A stretch of DNA of 64,000 nucleotides, from assembly GCF_021049305.1 (NCBI RefSeq), contig NZ_CP088081.1, positions 1,054,001 through 1,118,000 on the forward strand. The letters are read 5' to 3'. The DNA comes from Ideonella dechloratans. Lineage in GTDB: Bacteria > Pseudomonadota > Gammaproteobacteria > Burkholderiales > Burkholderiaceae_C. Below, piece after piece: positions 39,028 to 46,617 of this stretch. The notes beneath the pieces are model-generated. The model worked only from the letters and a program-made list of their open reading frames with translations, was not told the origin of the DNA and did not search any database. Every line of letters starts with the position of its first letter. Positions within the stretch are counted from its first letter, which is position 1. A program made the position numbers and the translations under genes.

Positions 39028-39750
39028 ATGTCTGCCCTGAGCAGCGAGCAACTCCCCATACTGGCCGGTGCGCTCTTGCGTCTGCGAGGCCTCACGTTGG
39101 CAGCGGTGTTTGACGCCACCGGCATCCGCGCGGCCAACCTGTCCGCTTGGTTGAAAGGTAAGCCTCAGGTCATCTCAGAGGCGCGCGTGACGGCATTGCT
39201 TTACCACCTGGGTGTCCAAGGTGGGCAGCTTCGGTCGGACATGGTTCACACCTGGAGCGACCAAGGTGAATGGGCGCACCTTCGCACCGTTTTCAACCTG
39301 CTTCAGGAGCCAGTGGCGCCCCGATGCTTGTTTCTCGATGAGCATCCCGGCATGTCCCACACAAGATTCCTGCAGTGGGGCGAGGCATGGGTTCGGCTGT
39401 CTCTCACGCCGGGGCCGACTGCGCAGGACGATTTGGCCGCGATGGTCAGCCCCGACCGAATGATCGTGCTGCCCGTCGTGCTGGAGGGCATCCCCACGCA
39501 AGACCCGCAAGCGACCGCTTCTGCGCTCTTGAGCCTCGCCGAACAGGAGGGGCAGGAGATCCCAACTGGCGAACTGGCCCATGGCTTTATGCAACGCCTC
39601 GGCGCGCCGCCAGGGCAGGACTTCGTGCTCACGAACGGCGACTCGTTGGGCTGGCGGCTCTTAGAGGTGAGCTTGCGCAGTGCGATGCGCAGGGGGTTGA
39701 GCCCTATCCAGTTGGCGTTGAAGGTCGAGTCGATGTGGCTCGATGAGTGA
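39028..39750 (+). CDS. HTH-domain protein paired with the AAA+ ATPase
   Basis: From the ATG at 39028, preceded by TTGGAGG, it encodes 240 residues. The N-terminus is an HTH of Xre-like spacing (LRLRGLTLAAVFDATGIRAANLSAWLKGKPQ), followed by a second small helical part and a C-terminal domain of unknown type (VLPVVLEGIPTQDPQA...). I do not recognise the C-terminal half. It is divergent from the AAA+ gene and probably autoregulates through the mirrored operator. Confidence 0.7.
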   Translation: MSALSSEQLPILAGALLRLRGLTLAAVFDATGIRAANLSAWLKGKPQVISEARVTALLYHLGVQGGQLRSDMVHTWSDQGEWAHLRTVFNLLQEPVAPRCLFLDEHPGMSHTRFLQWGEAWVRLSLTPGPTAQDDLAAMVSPDRMIVLPVVLEGIPTQDPQATASALLSLAEQEGQEIPTGELAHGFMQRLGAPPGQDFVLTNGDSLGWRLLEVSLRSAMRRGLSPIQLALKVESMWLDE

Positions 39751-39863
39751 CCTCGTTCGATCAGGTAACGCCCAAATCGGCTGAGTTGGGGGACAAATGC
39801 GACTAGTGAGAATCTCGGGCGCGCTCCAGTAGCGGTCGGAGTGGGCTGTTAGAAAAAGCGAGA

Positions 39864-40154
39864 CTACCCGCGCATGGTTCGAAAGCCCCGATCTTGCTCT
39901 TCCCGGGCGTCAATCAGCCAGCGCTCAAAGCGATTGGCATCGTCGCGACGCTCGAACACGACGAAGGATGTGCTCTCCTCGGTGCGGACAATTACGGGCG
40001 GTGGATTCGGTACGTGCCGGATGTATTGACCCCAGTCGTCACCGATCGGTCGGTTTAGTCTGAACTCGTGGGTGGCCGGGACGTAATCAGGCAAACGACC
40101 GTCCATACGGATGGAAACCGATGGATCTTCTAAGCAGGCAATCAGTACTGTCAT
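39864..40154 (-). CDS. Small hypothetical protein
   Basis: From the ATG at 40154 it encodes 96 residues, acidic at first and then basic, ending DDANRFERWLIDAREEQDRG. No family is recognised. The central IVRTEESTSFVVFERRDDANRFERWL looks like a true folded segment, not a shadow reading, but there is no partner gene next to it. Confidence 0.4.
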   Translation of the reverse strand: MTVLIACLEDPSVSIRMDGRLPDYVPATHEFRLNRPIGDDWGQYIRHVPNPPPVIVRTEESTSFVVFERRDDANRFERWLIDAREEQDRGFRTMRG

Positions 40155-40454
40155 GGGCGTCCTATGCGTTGATGCAGTTGGCAAGAAACTTGAGAGTGAG
40201 CACCTCCGGGTCAAGAAATCGTTCCCATTGGTCGGCCGTCTTGGTCATCAGATGTCAAACCTCCCGATATCACGGGCACCGTGCTTGGCGTGTGATTCCA
40301 AGCCCTTTGGTATCGGCCCCTGCCGCGCATGGCGGCACACCGGCCCATGGCCGCGGCAGGGATTCAACCTGATACCTGATCTGGACGCATCTCTCCCCTG
40401 CACTGTCCCCAGCTGCCGCTGCCCACCAAACCTGTCGGCTTGGCGCCCAGCGGC

Positions 40455-40494
40455 CACATTCTTTGAGCTCGAAGAAGCAAACTCAAAGAATGTG
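40455..40494. repeat. Perfect 13-bp inverted repeat
   Basis: CACATTCTTTGAG at 40455-40467 pairs exactly with CTCAAAGAATGTG at 40482-40494 around a 14-nt loop. No T-run follows on either side, so a simple terminator is unlikely. The right arm runs straight into the first copy of the TGTGC repeats. Confidence 0.75.
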
Positions 40495-40705
40495 CCGAAT
40501 GCGGTGGGGACAGCCTCCCTGCGAACGTGCGTCCAGCATGAATGTGCGACAGACTGTGCCAACCCCTGCGCGAAGACCGGCGACTGATTTGTGCGAAACA
40601 GGTGGGGGCAATGTGCAAAGACCGTGGCGACAGCGTGCCGTGAACTGTGCGAACAGTGTGGTGACTTCCAGCCGAACAAGGTGCGAACACCTCGCCCAGC
40701 TTGGT
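40489..40705. repeat. Degenerate TGTGCGAA direct repeats (iteron-like)
   Basis: Copies start near 40491, 40542, 40590, 40612, 40646 and 40680. Most share TGTGCGAA, then 4-6 variable bases, then GTGG and GACA. Spacing is 51, 48, 22, 34 and 34 bp, so they are not a CRISPR array. They all point the same way, as iterons in a plasmid or integrative-element origin would. Confidence 0.5.
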
Positions 40706-40707
40706 TT

Positions 40708-41748
40708 TCAAAGCACCTCATCTTGCGATGCCACCATCCACACCCGCTTCAATGGCAGCTCCGCCTTGAGGTCTTCATCCAGACGCTCGTACTGTTCGAA
40801 CAGCTGTTCGAGCAGCTCCTTCTGGGTCCAGAGCCGTAGCCGGAAGAACTGGGAGGCCAGTTCCTTCTGCACGTTGCCCTTGAAGCCACCCCAGGCCACG
40901 AAAAGGCCCTGATCAGCATTGAACTTGGTCATGGCGCCCAGCAGTTTGTCCACCGGCTCGCGGCCAATCGGCGAGTCCTCAGACTTCACCTCCACGCACA
41001 GACGCGGCGCGGAAAACCCCAAGGGGCCAGAGCCTGCAAGGATGTCAGCACCGCCGTCTGCTCCTTCCGGGCTGCGGTAGGTGGTGTAGCCCTGGGCTTT
41101 CAGGATGCCCTCAACCAGTCGGGTCAAGCCGTGCCCCTTGAAGCGAGCAGAAACCAGAGCGGCGATCTGGTCGCGTGCCAACTCGTCCAGGTCGGCATCT
41201 GCGGCCTCGACATCGGCGGTAGTTGCCGTCGCTGTCTTTGCAGGCGCCGCCAGCGTTTCTGCCTTCCAACCATGGGCGCGCATCGCAGCGATGCGCTGCT
41301 CCGCGTTGTTGCGCTGGATACGGCAGATGGTGAGAAACGCCCCGAAGGAAAACAACAGGTCCTTGCCAAAGTGCGTGCGGGGGATGGCTTCGCCAATCCA
41401 CTTCACAGCTCGCCAGTGGAAGAAGGGGTTCGGCCCAGTAGTCTCAGCGTGGTAGCCGCCTGTGATCTCGCCGATGTAGACCGCAGGCTGCGTCTTCAGG
41501 GGCAGCACCACGAGGTCGCCCTTCTGCATCTCGTGGGCGAAGGGCCAGACCTGACTGACCCAGTTCAGCACAGCCTTGGGCTTGGCCTCCGGGTAGCGCT
41601 GGGTCATTTCAGCGGTCAACTCGCCTCGCTGCTGCAGCTTTGATAGGTCAAGGTTCAGCTCATCCCAGGTCACATAGACACGACCTTCTTGGATGAACTT
41701 CTGTTCGTATTCGCCGTGCGAGCCTGCACGAATCAGCCAAATCGCCAT
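40708..41748 (-). CDS. Mrr-type restriction endonuclease
   Basis: The 346-residue protein has an N-terminal domain of unknown function (AIWLIRAGSHGEYEQ, with GDLVVLPLK) and a C-terminal Mrr-like nuclease. The PD-(D/E)xK core is visible as GGAD (Asp235) and CVEVKSED (Glu253, Lys255). Mrr-type enzymes cut methylated or otherwise marked DNA. It is the last gene of the defence operon, 14 bp after the AlbA_2 gene. It could restrict modified phage DNA that escapes the type I enzyme. Confidence 0.8.
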   Translation of the reverse strand: MAIWLIRAGSHGEYEQKFIQEGRVYVTWDELNLDLSKLQQRGELTAEMTQRYPEAKPKAVLNWVSQVWPFAHEMQKGDLVVLPLKTQPAVYIGEITGGYHAETTGPNPFFHWRAVKWIGEAIPRTHFGKDLLFSFGAFLTICRIQRNNAEQRIAAMRAHGWKAETLAAPAKTATATTADVEAADADLDELARDQIAALVSARFKGHGLTRLVEGILKAQGYTTYRSPEGADGGADILAGSGPLGFSAPRLCVEVKSEDSPIGREPVDKLLGAMTKFNADQGLFVAWGGFKGNVQKELASQFFRLRLWTQKELLEQLFEQYERLDEDLKAELPLKRVWMVASQDEVL

Positions 41749-41762
41749 GCTTGCTCCAGCTC

Positions 41763-43028
41763 CTATTCTTCAGCCAGCGGTGCAGCAGCTGGAATGATCA
41801 GCAGGAGTTCCGAGTCATCAACCATGCGGTACACCGGCCGAATTCCGGACAAGCGCTCGCTCTGGTCCAAGATGATCTGAACACCCTCGCCACGCTTGTC
41901 CATCATGGCGCTACGCCCTGTGATTTCTTTGTCGGGGTCGGGTACTTGGCACTTGGCAAGCAGACTGGTGATGGCTTCGTTTCGCGCAGCCTGGCGGTAG
42001 GGAAGGCTCTCCACCGTCATGGTGTTGGGGATGGCGCCTGGCGAATACAGCTCCAGCCGGTCCGCAAACATCCGCAGGCGGATTTTGGCGCCATGGATCG
42101 AGTAATCCCGGTGTGCAACGGCATTGACCAGGGCCTCGAAGACGGCGGTCATGTCGTACTGCGGCAGATCGTGCCTGCCCTCATCCTTGGTGGCATAGAC
42201 CTGCATGTTCTTGCGGACGAAGTGGCAAGCCGCCAGCACCTGGGCATCCAGCGGCCCGGTGATGTCCTGGGCGTCGAGCTGATAGGCCGTGTCGCCTTGC
42301 GGCAGCACCTCGGTGCCACGGTAGGCCACCGCCTGAATGAAGGCATTCGGCAACCAGCGGCGAGGATCAGCACTGGCCATCAGTACGCCGGCGATGGTCG
42401 GCCGAAGTGCGCCGTCGGCATCGGTGCGCGCCATGGCCAGTTTGTCTAGAAGCACTTCGCGCGTATCTTGCACGCGAGGACTGGCAAAACGTTGCCAGAG
42501 GTCATCTGCAAGGTCATCGAGCTTGGCGCCAGGCACCGGCTGCTCGTCGAAGCGGATGATGCGGGCCTGGCTGCGTTGCTGGAAGAGACGCGCCAGATAG
42601 TCCGGCGCCATCTCGCGCTTGGCGCTGCCCACGCGGTGCAAATAGCCACCAGGGCTTCTATGCACGAACAGACTGCCCGTGACATCGATCTTTAGCACCG
42701 GCAACTGCTCGCCTGAAGTGCTGGGCAGATTCAGCCGCTCGATCACTGGCGCGAGCGGTGGGGTGATGCAGTCCAAGCAGATCTGCCGGACGAAATCCTC
42801 CACCAGGTCCAGACGGTCCAGAGGAATACCGAGCACTTCACGGGCGTCGTCCACGCCCAACACGCACACACCGCCGCGACTGTTGGCGAATGCAGCAAGC
42901 TCATCGGCGAGCGAGTCTCTATGCGGAGCCGACACCCTTTGACCAGCAAAGCGGACTTCCTTCAACTCCAGATAGGAGTCCTCTCCCAGGCGAATCTTGT
43001 CGATCAGGTCGGCGATGTTGTCAAACAT
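41763..43028 (-). CDS. Schlafen/AlbA_2 domain protein with HATPase-like C-terminus
   Basis: The 421-residue protein has an N-terminal AlbA_2 (Schlafen-type) domain (YLELKEVRF, LADELAAFANSRGGVCVLGV) and a C-terminal GHKL-like domain containing EALVNAVAHRDYS and LELYSPG, the usual companion of AlbA_2 in putative DNA-binding or helicase-related regulators. Schlafen-type domains can be nucleases. The ATG at 43028 is one base after the stop of the PHP-SMC gene (TGACATG), with AAGAGG upstream. Confidence 0.8.
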   Translation of the reverse strand: MFDNIADLIDKIRLGEDSYLELKEVRFAGQRVSAPHRDSLADELAAFANSRGGVCVLGVDDAREVLGIPLDRLDLVEDFVRQICLDCITPPLAPVIERLNLPSTSGEQLPVLKIDVTGSLFVHRSPGGYLHRVGSAKREMAPDYLARLFQQRSQARIIRFDEQPVPGAKLDDLADDLWQRFASPRVQDTREVLLDKLAMARTDADGALRPTIAGVLMASADPRRWLPNAFIQAVAYRGTEVLPQGDTAYQLDAQDITGPLDAQVLAACHFVRKNMQVYATKDEGRHDLPQYDMTAVFEALVNAVAHRDYSIHGAKIRLRMFADRLELYSPGAIPNTMTVESLPYRQAARNEAITSLLAKCQVPDPDKEITGRSAMMDKRGEGVQIILDQSERLSGIRPVYRMVDDSELLLIIPAAAPLAEE

Positions 43029-43029
43029 G

Positions 43030-45876
43030 TCAAGCCTCTTTTCCCAGGCGTTGGTAACGCCGTTCAAACGCTTCTTCTCCGCCTTCCATCACTTGGCAGA
43101 CTTCGCGGCGCATGGCCTGATCCTGCAAAGAGCCGGTTTGCTTCACATGGCACTGGTGATTGAAGTCCAGTACGTGGATCAACTCCGCATCGCCATTGAC
43201 CACGATGTTGGGGTTGTGGGTCACGATGATGAGCTGACGGCGCAGCTTGTTGCTGCGGATTTGTTGCACGACCAATCCGTAGATCAGGTGGTTATCCAGG
43301 TCATCTTCTGGCTGGTCGAGCACCAGTGGCTCGTTGCCGTGCGCCAGCAGGAAGGCCAGCATGGCCGCCGCGCGCTGCCCGGCGGAAGCCTGGCCAATGG
43401 ACTGAAAGTCCCGCCCGTCACCCTTGCGGCTGTATTCCACCTGCAAACCATCTTCGGGGAACCAGCACAAAATGTGATCGATGAACTCCGGGCGCTTGTC
43501 GGCTTCCGCCTTCAGGAATTTATTGAACCAGCCGCCAAACTCCGCCTGCCCGCGACCGGCTTGCGACAGGCGTTTCTTCTGCGTCAATAGCGCCTGCTCG
43601 AAGGCCGCCGTGTCCCATACGCCCGGCTGCTCGACCAGATCAACCGTGCCCAGCAGATCGGCCACGAGCCCTTTGGGGGATGCCCCCTCTTGCTCCTGAT
43701 ACAGGTCGTCCACGTACCGGCCTTCCGCGGCCCCAAGCACCTCCCGCAAGGAGCGCTCGATGCTCTGCGCATCCCGGCTGTACGGGATCAGCTCGATGCG
43801 CACAAAGGGATTGCCTTGCAGCGTTGCCTGCAGAAATGCGCTTCGTTGGGCGCTGATTGCGCGGCGGGCGGATTGCACCTGTTCCAGCAACGACTTGGCC
43901 TTCTCGCGCAACTCGGTGTGCTGCTTCTGCAAGGCTTCCAGCTTCTTCAGCTCGATTTCCAGGCGCTGCTTTTCTTGCACCAGACGGCCGTACTCACTGG
44001 GGTCGCTGACGCCTTGTTGCTGCAAGTCGGCCTTGAGCTGCTCGTAAGCCGTCTTGGCCGCGTCGATCCGCGCAAGCCAGGGCGAGGCCTCCAGCTCACC
44101 TCTCAGGACTTGCCCACGCTCCTGCAGCACGTTTGCCGCGCGCTCGACGTCCTGCTGCGCCTTGGCGATGGCGGCGTGCAGCGCCTGAACAATGCTCAGT
44201 GCCGGGCCGTCCTCGACAGTATCGAACAAGCCTTCAGGCAAGTCTTCCGCCAACAGATCGTCGGCAAGTGCTTTCAAGCGGGTTGCCAGTTCGGCGGAGG
44301 CTTCGAACTGGCGTTCCAGCTCGCGGCTTTGCCGGTTGGTGCGCTGATAGTTTTTCAGCAGAGCGGCATGATCGGCGCCCTCGAAGCGGGCCAGCTTGCG
44401 CTGAATATCTTGCAGGGCCAGCGTCAACGCCTCACGCCCTTGCAGCTTGCCGTCCAGCTCGCGCATCTGCGCCCGTGCGGCCAGGAAGGCACGCTTGGCC
44501 TCCTCGAAAGCGGCTTGCTGCGACTGCGTGCTCGCAGCATCGTCGATCACCTTGAGCAGGGCTTGCTGGCTGTCGCCGGCCAACGCGGCGATCTGCCCCT
44601 GGCTGAACAGGCGCACCGGAAAGCGTTGCTCGGTGACGGCCTGGCTGGCCGAAGGCTTGAAACTGCCCGTAGCGGCGTCCCATTCCTCCACCGCGTGGCC
44701 CTGGCCATCCTGCCGCCAGATCAGGCGATAGGGCATGCCATCACGCTGCACTTGCACACAGAGGCTGGTTTCCGCCCGCAGGCCACCTTCGTCATTGCGG
44801 CTCCTGGCAACCTGATTGAAACGCTTGAAGGTCTGTCCTGCTTCCGAGCTGGACGACAGCTCCTTCTCACGGCGATAGGCCAGGCGCAGGGCATGCACGA
44901 TGGTCGATTTGCCGGTGCCGCGTCCACCGATCAAAGCATTGAAGTAGGGGTTGAGCGGCAAACTGGCAGACGTTCTGCCACGCCCCATGTAACGTGCGTC
45001 GCGGATTTCAATCGATTCGATGAAATGCTCGGGCGTATTGAACGGCGCAAAGCCGTTGCTCTCATCACTGCGCTTGACCGACACCTCCTGCCCATCGAGC
45101 AATGCAAGGCGCAAGCCCACCAGACTAGGCCGGGCCATCTTGATCCAGGTGTAGCGCGAACCGGGAACAGCCGTACCTTGGAAGCTGTGGCAATCGCTGC
45201 CCGCCACGCTGGCAAATCGCAGTTTCAGTTCATCCAGGACCATGGGCACGGGGCTGGAGGAGGCAGTCCACTCCAGCGCCAGGATGCCGGGTTCCTGCAA
45301 GACCGCCTTAACCGTGTTGGCATCCATCACGCATTTTCGCGTACCAGGCTCGACCTGTAGCAGCCCCTTGTCGCCTTCGACGTGTGCCGGAATGGCCAGG
45401 CCGCCCGCCGCCAGAATGCGCTCCACCACTTGGGCGGCGCCGATGCGGGTGACGCCATCGCTGTCGCCGCGCGTGCCTTGGTAGTCCACCCTTGCCAGCA
45501 GATCGCTGATGGTCTGACTGGTGGCGGACGGGTCGAAGATTGCGAGCAGATGAAAGCCGCCTTGCACCGAGATTTCTACCCCTGGGAACAGGTGTAGCTC
45601 ACGGAACCCGTCAGGTGGCGTGCCGGCGTCGGCCTCGCGCTTCATCTGCGCATAGGCCGCCTTGAGCGAGTCGATCCACTCGCCGGTGTTGTGATCGGTA
45701 ACGGCTACGCAGTCGATCCCGGCGGCCATGTACTTGAGCAGCCATTTTTGTGGTGTCAGCTCAACGGGCGTGCCGATGGCAGCCTGCCAGGCGCTCGTGT
45801 CCTTGGAGGCCGGCGTGTGGGTATGGAAATCGAACTTCCACCAGCGTGCGCCGGGGTAAGGCCAGGGTTGGCTCAT
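43030..45876 (-). CDS. PHP phosphoesterase fused to SMC-like ATPase (TrlF-like)
   Basis: The 948-residue protein has an N-terminal PHP domain with metal ligands HTH (His18, His20), DHN (61-63), Glu101, His165 and SDCH (228-230). An SMC/RecN-like ATPase follows: Walker A GGRGTGKST (317-325), about 350 residues of coiled coil, signature SAGQR (831), Walker B LVLDQPEDDLD and THN. All PHP and ATPase residues look intact, so it may be an ATP-gated nuclease or phosphoesterase. I recall similar proteins being named TrlF-like, unverified. It sits in a type I restriction operon, as the tRNase/ATPases RloC and PrrC do elsewhere. Confidence 0.83.
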   Translation of the reverse strand: MSQPWPYPGARWWKFDFHTHTPASKDTSAWQAAIGTPVELTPQKWLLKYMAAGIDCVAVTDHNTGEWIDSLKAAYAQMKREADAGTPPDGFRELHLFPGVEISVQGGFHLLAIFDPSATSQTISDLLARVDYQGTRGDSDGVTRIGAAQVVERILAAGGLAIPAHVEGDKGLLQVEPGTRKCVMDANTVKAVLQEPGILALEWTASSSPVPMVLDELKLRFASVAGSDCHSFQGTAVPGSRYTWIKMARPSLVGLRLALLDGQEVSVKRSDESNGFAPFNTPEHFIESIEIRDARYMGRGRTSASLPLNPYFNALIGGRGTGKSTIVHALRLAYRREKELSSSSEAGQTFKRFNQVARSRNDEGGLRAETSLCVQVQRDGMPYRLIWRQDGQGHAVEEWDAATGSFKPSASQAVTEQRFPVRLFSQGQIAALAGDSQQALLKVIDDAASTQSQQAAFEEAKRAFLAARAQMRELDGKLQGREALTLALQDIQRKLARFEGADHAALLKNYQRTNRQSRELERQFEASAELATRLKALADDLLAEDLPEGLFDTVEDGPALSIVQALHAAIAKAQQDVERAANVLQERGQVLRGELEASPWLARIDAAKTAYEQLKADLQQQGVSDPSEYGRLVQEKQRLEIELKKLEALQKQHTELREKAKSLLEQVQSARRAISAQRSAFLQATLQGNPFVRIELIPYSRDAQSIERSLREVLGAAEGRYVDDLYQEQEGASPKGLVADLLGTVDLVEQPGVWDTAAFEQALLTQKKRLSQAGRGQAEFGGWFNKFLKAEADKRPEFIDHILCWFPEDGLQVEYSRKGDGRDFQSIGQASAGQRAAAMLAFLLAHGNEPLVLDQPEDDLDNHLIYGLVVQQIRSNKLRRQLIIVTHNPNIVVNGDAELIHVLDFNHQCHVKQTGSLQDQAMRREVCQVMEGGEEAFERRYQRLGKEA

Positions 45877-45898
45877 GTTCTTCTCCTGATTGCGGCCA

Positions 45899-46615
45899 TC
45901 ATTCCTCCGCCTTGGTTTGAAGCACCCGCATCAGCGCCTGAACCTCGCCCCGGAACGGGCTGGCGTCGAATTCGCTCAGGTCACAGGCAAGACAGGCCTC
46001 GATGTCCTTGCGCGACAGGTAGTGCTTGTGCAGGAAGTTCATCTCCACATGAACTTCACTGTCAGCGATCTCGCGCTCGTCCGGGTTGGCGCTGTCGCGC
46101 AGGAACTGCAACAGACAAGCATGCAGCACACTCGGCATATGGTTCTGGATGCCCCGTATCTGCTGCATGACTTCTTCGATGCGCTGGTCCGCCGTTGCCT
46201 GATCGCTGAAGAAGATGTTGCCGTTAGGGTGGGCGATTTCGTTGCGTTGATCGACCAGCTTCTGAAACCTGCCGATGTGCTGGTTTTCGCAGCCGACCAG
46301 GCGCAAGAACTTGAAGATGCTGCGTTCGTTAACTTCGCTGAAGGTAAAGGGCGAGCTGGCGGTCAGCAGCTCCTTTTCTTTTTGCTGGAACAGCACCGCA
46401 TGGGTGAATGCTTCCGGCTTGGCCTGCTTGATCTGCCACACCGAGAAATACACGTAGCTCATGTAGAGCATGTGGAAAGCCAGCATCGCGAACTGATATT
46501 TGCCTGCCACATAGTTGCTCTCGAAGGCTTCCCAGACAAAGCCGATATACTCGCCTTCACTGGCTGATGGGTAGGCCAGCGGCAGGTAGTTGTGAATCTC
46601 CAGCGCGGCATCCAT
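45899..46615 (-). CDS. HEPN-type protein with RNxxAH motif
   Basis: The 238-residue protein is all-helical by appearance. It contains RNEIAH at residues 124-129, which is the Rx4H active-site motif of HEPN ribonucleases, with the Asn after Arg usual in toxic members. The motif follows a long helix (FLRLVGCENQHIGRFQKLVDQ). The family is not otherwise known to me. It starts 2 bp after the hsdM stop and is translated in the same operon, so it may be a dormant RNase that acts when restriction fails. Confidence 0.72.
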   Translation of the reverse strand: MDAALEIHNYLPLAYPSASEGEYIGFVWEAFESNYVAGKYQFAMLAFHMLYMSYVYFSVWQIKQAKPEAFTHAVLFQQKEKELLTASSPFTFSEVNERSIFKFLRLVGCENQHIGRFQKLVDQRNEIAHPNGNIFFSDQATADQRIEEVMQQIRGIQNHMPSVLHACLLQFLRDSANPDEREIADSEVHVEMNFLHKHYLSRKDIEACLACDLSEFDASPFRGEVQALMRVLQTKAEE

Positions 46616-46617
46616 CC

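Larger units (their letters stand above)
40155..40707. other. Structured non-coding stretch with hairpins and degenerate repeats
   Basis: I see no convincing gene in these ~550 bases. Instead there is an imperfect GC-rich cruciform (CCCTGCCGCG at 40319-40328 with CGCGGCAGGG at 40353-40362, flanked by GGTATC and GATACC), a perfect 13-bp hairpin (40455-40494) and a run of degenerate TGTGCGAA-type direct repeats (40489-40705). The layout resembles an origin of replication or transfer more than a leader region. Confidence 0.55.

Noticed and set aside
40489..40705. CRISPR array
   Set aside because: Repeats are too diverged, spacing varies from 22 to 51 bp, and there are no cas genes.
40364..40711. 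Minus-strand frames across the structured non-coding stretch
   Set aside because: Cys/His/Arg/Ser-rich sequence derived from the TGTGCGAA repeats, in more than one frame, with no ribosome-binding site. Non-coding repeats explain it better.
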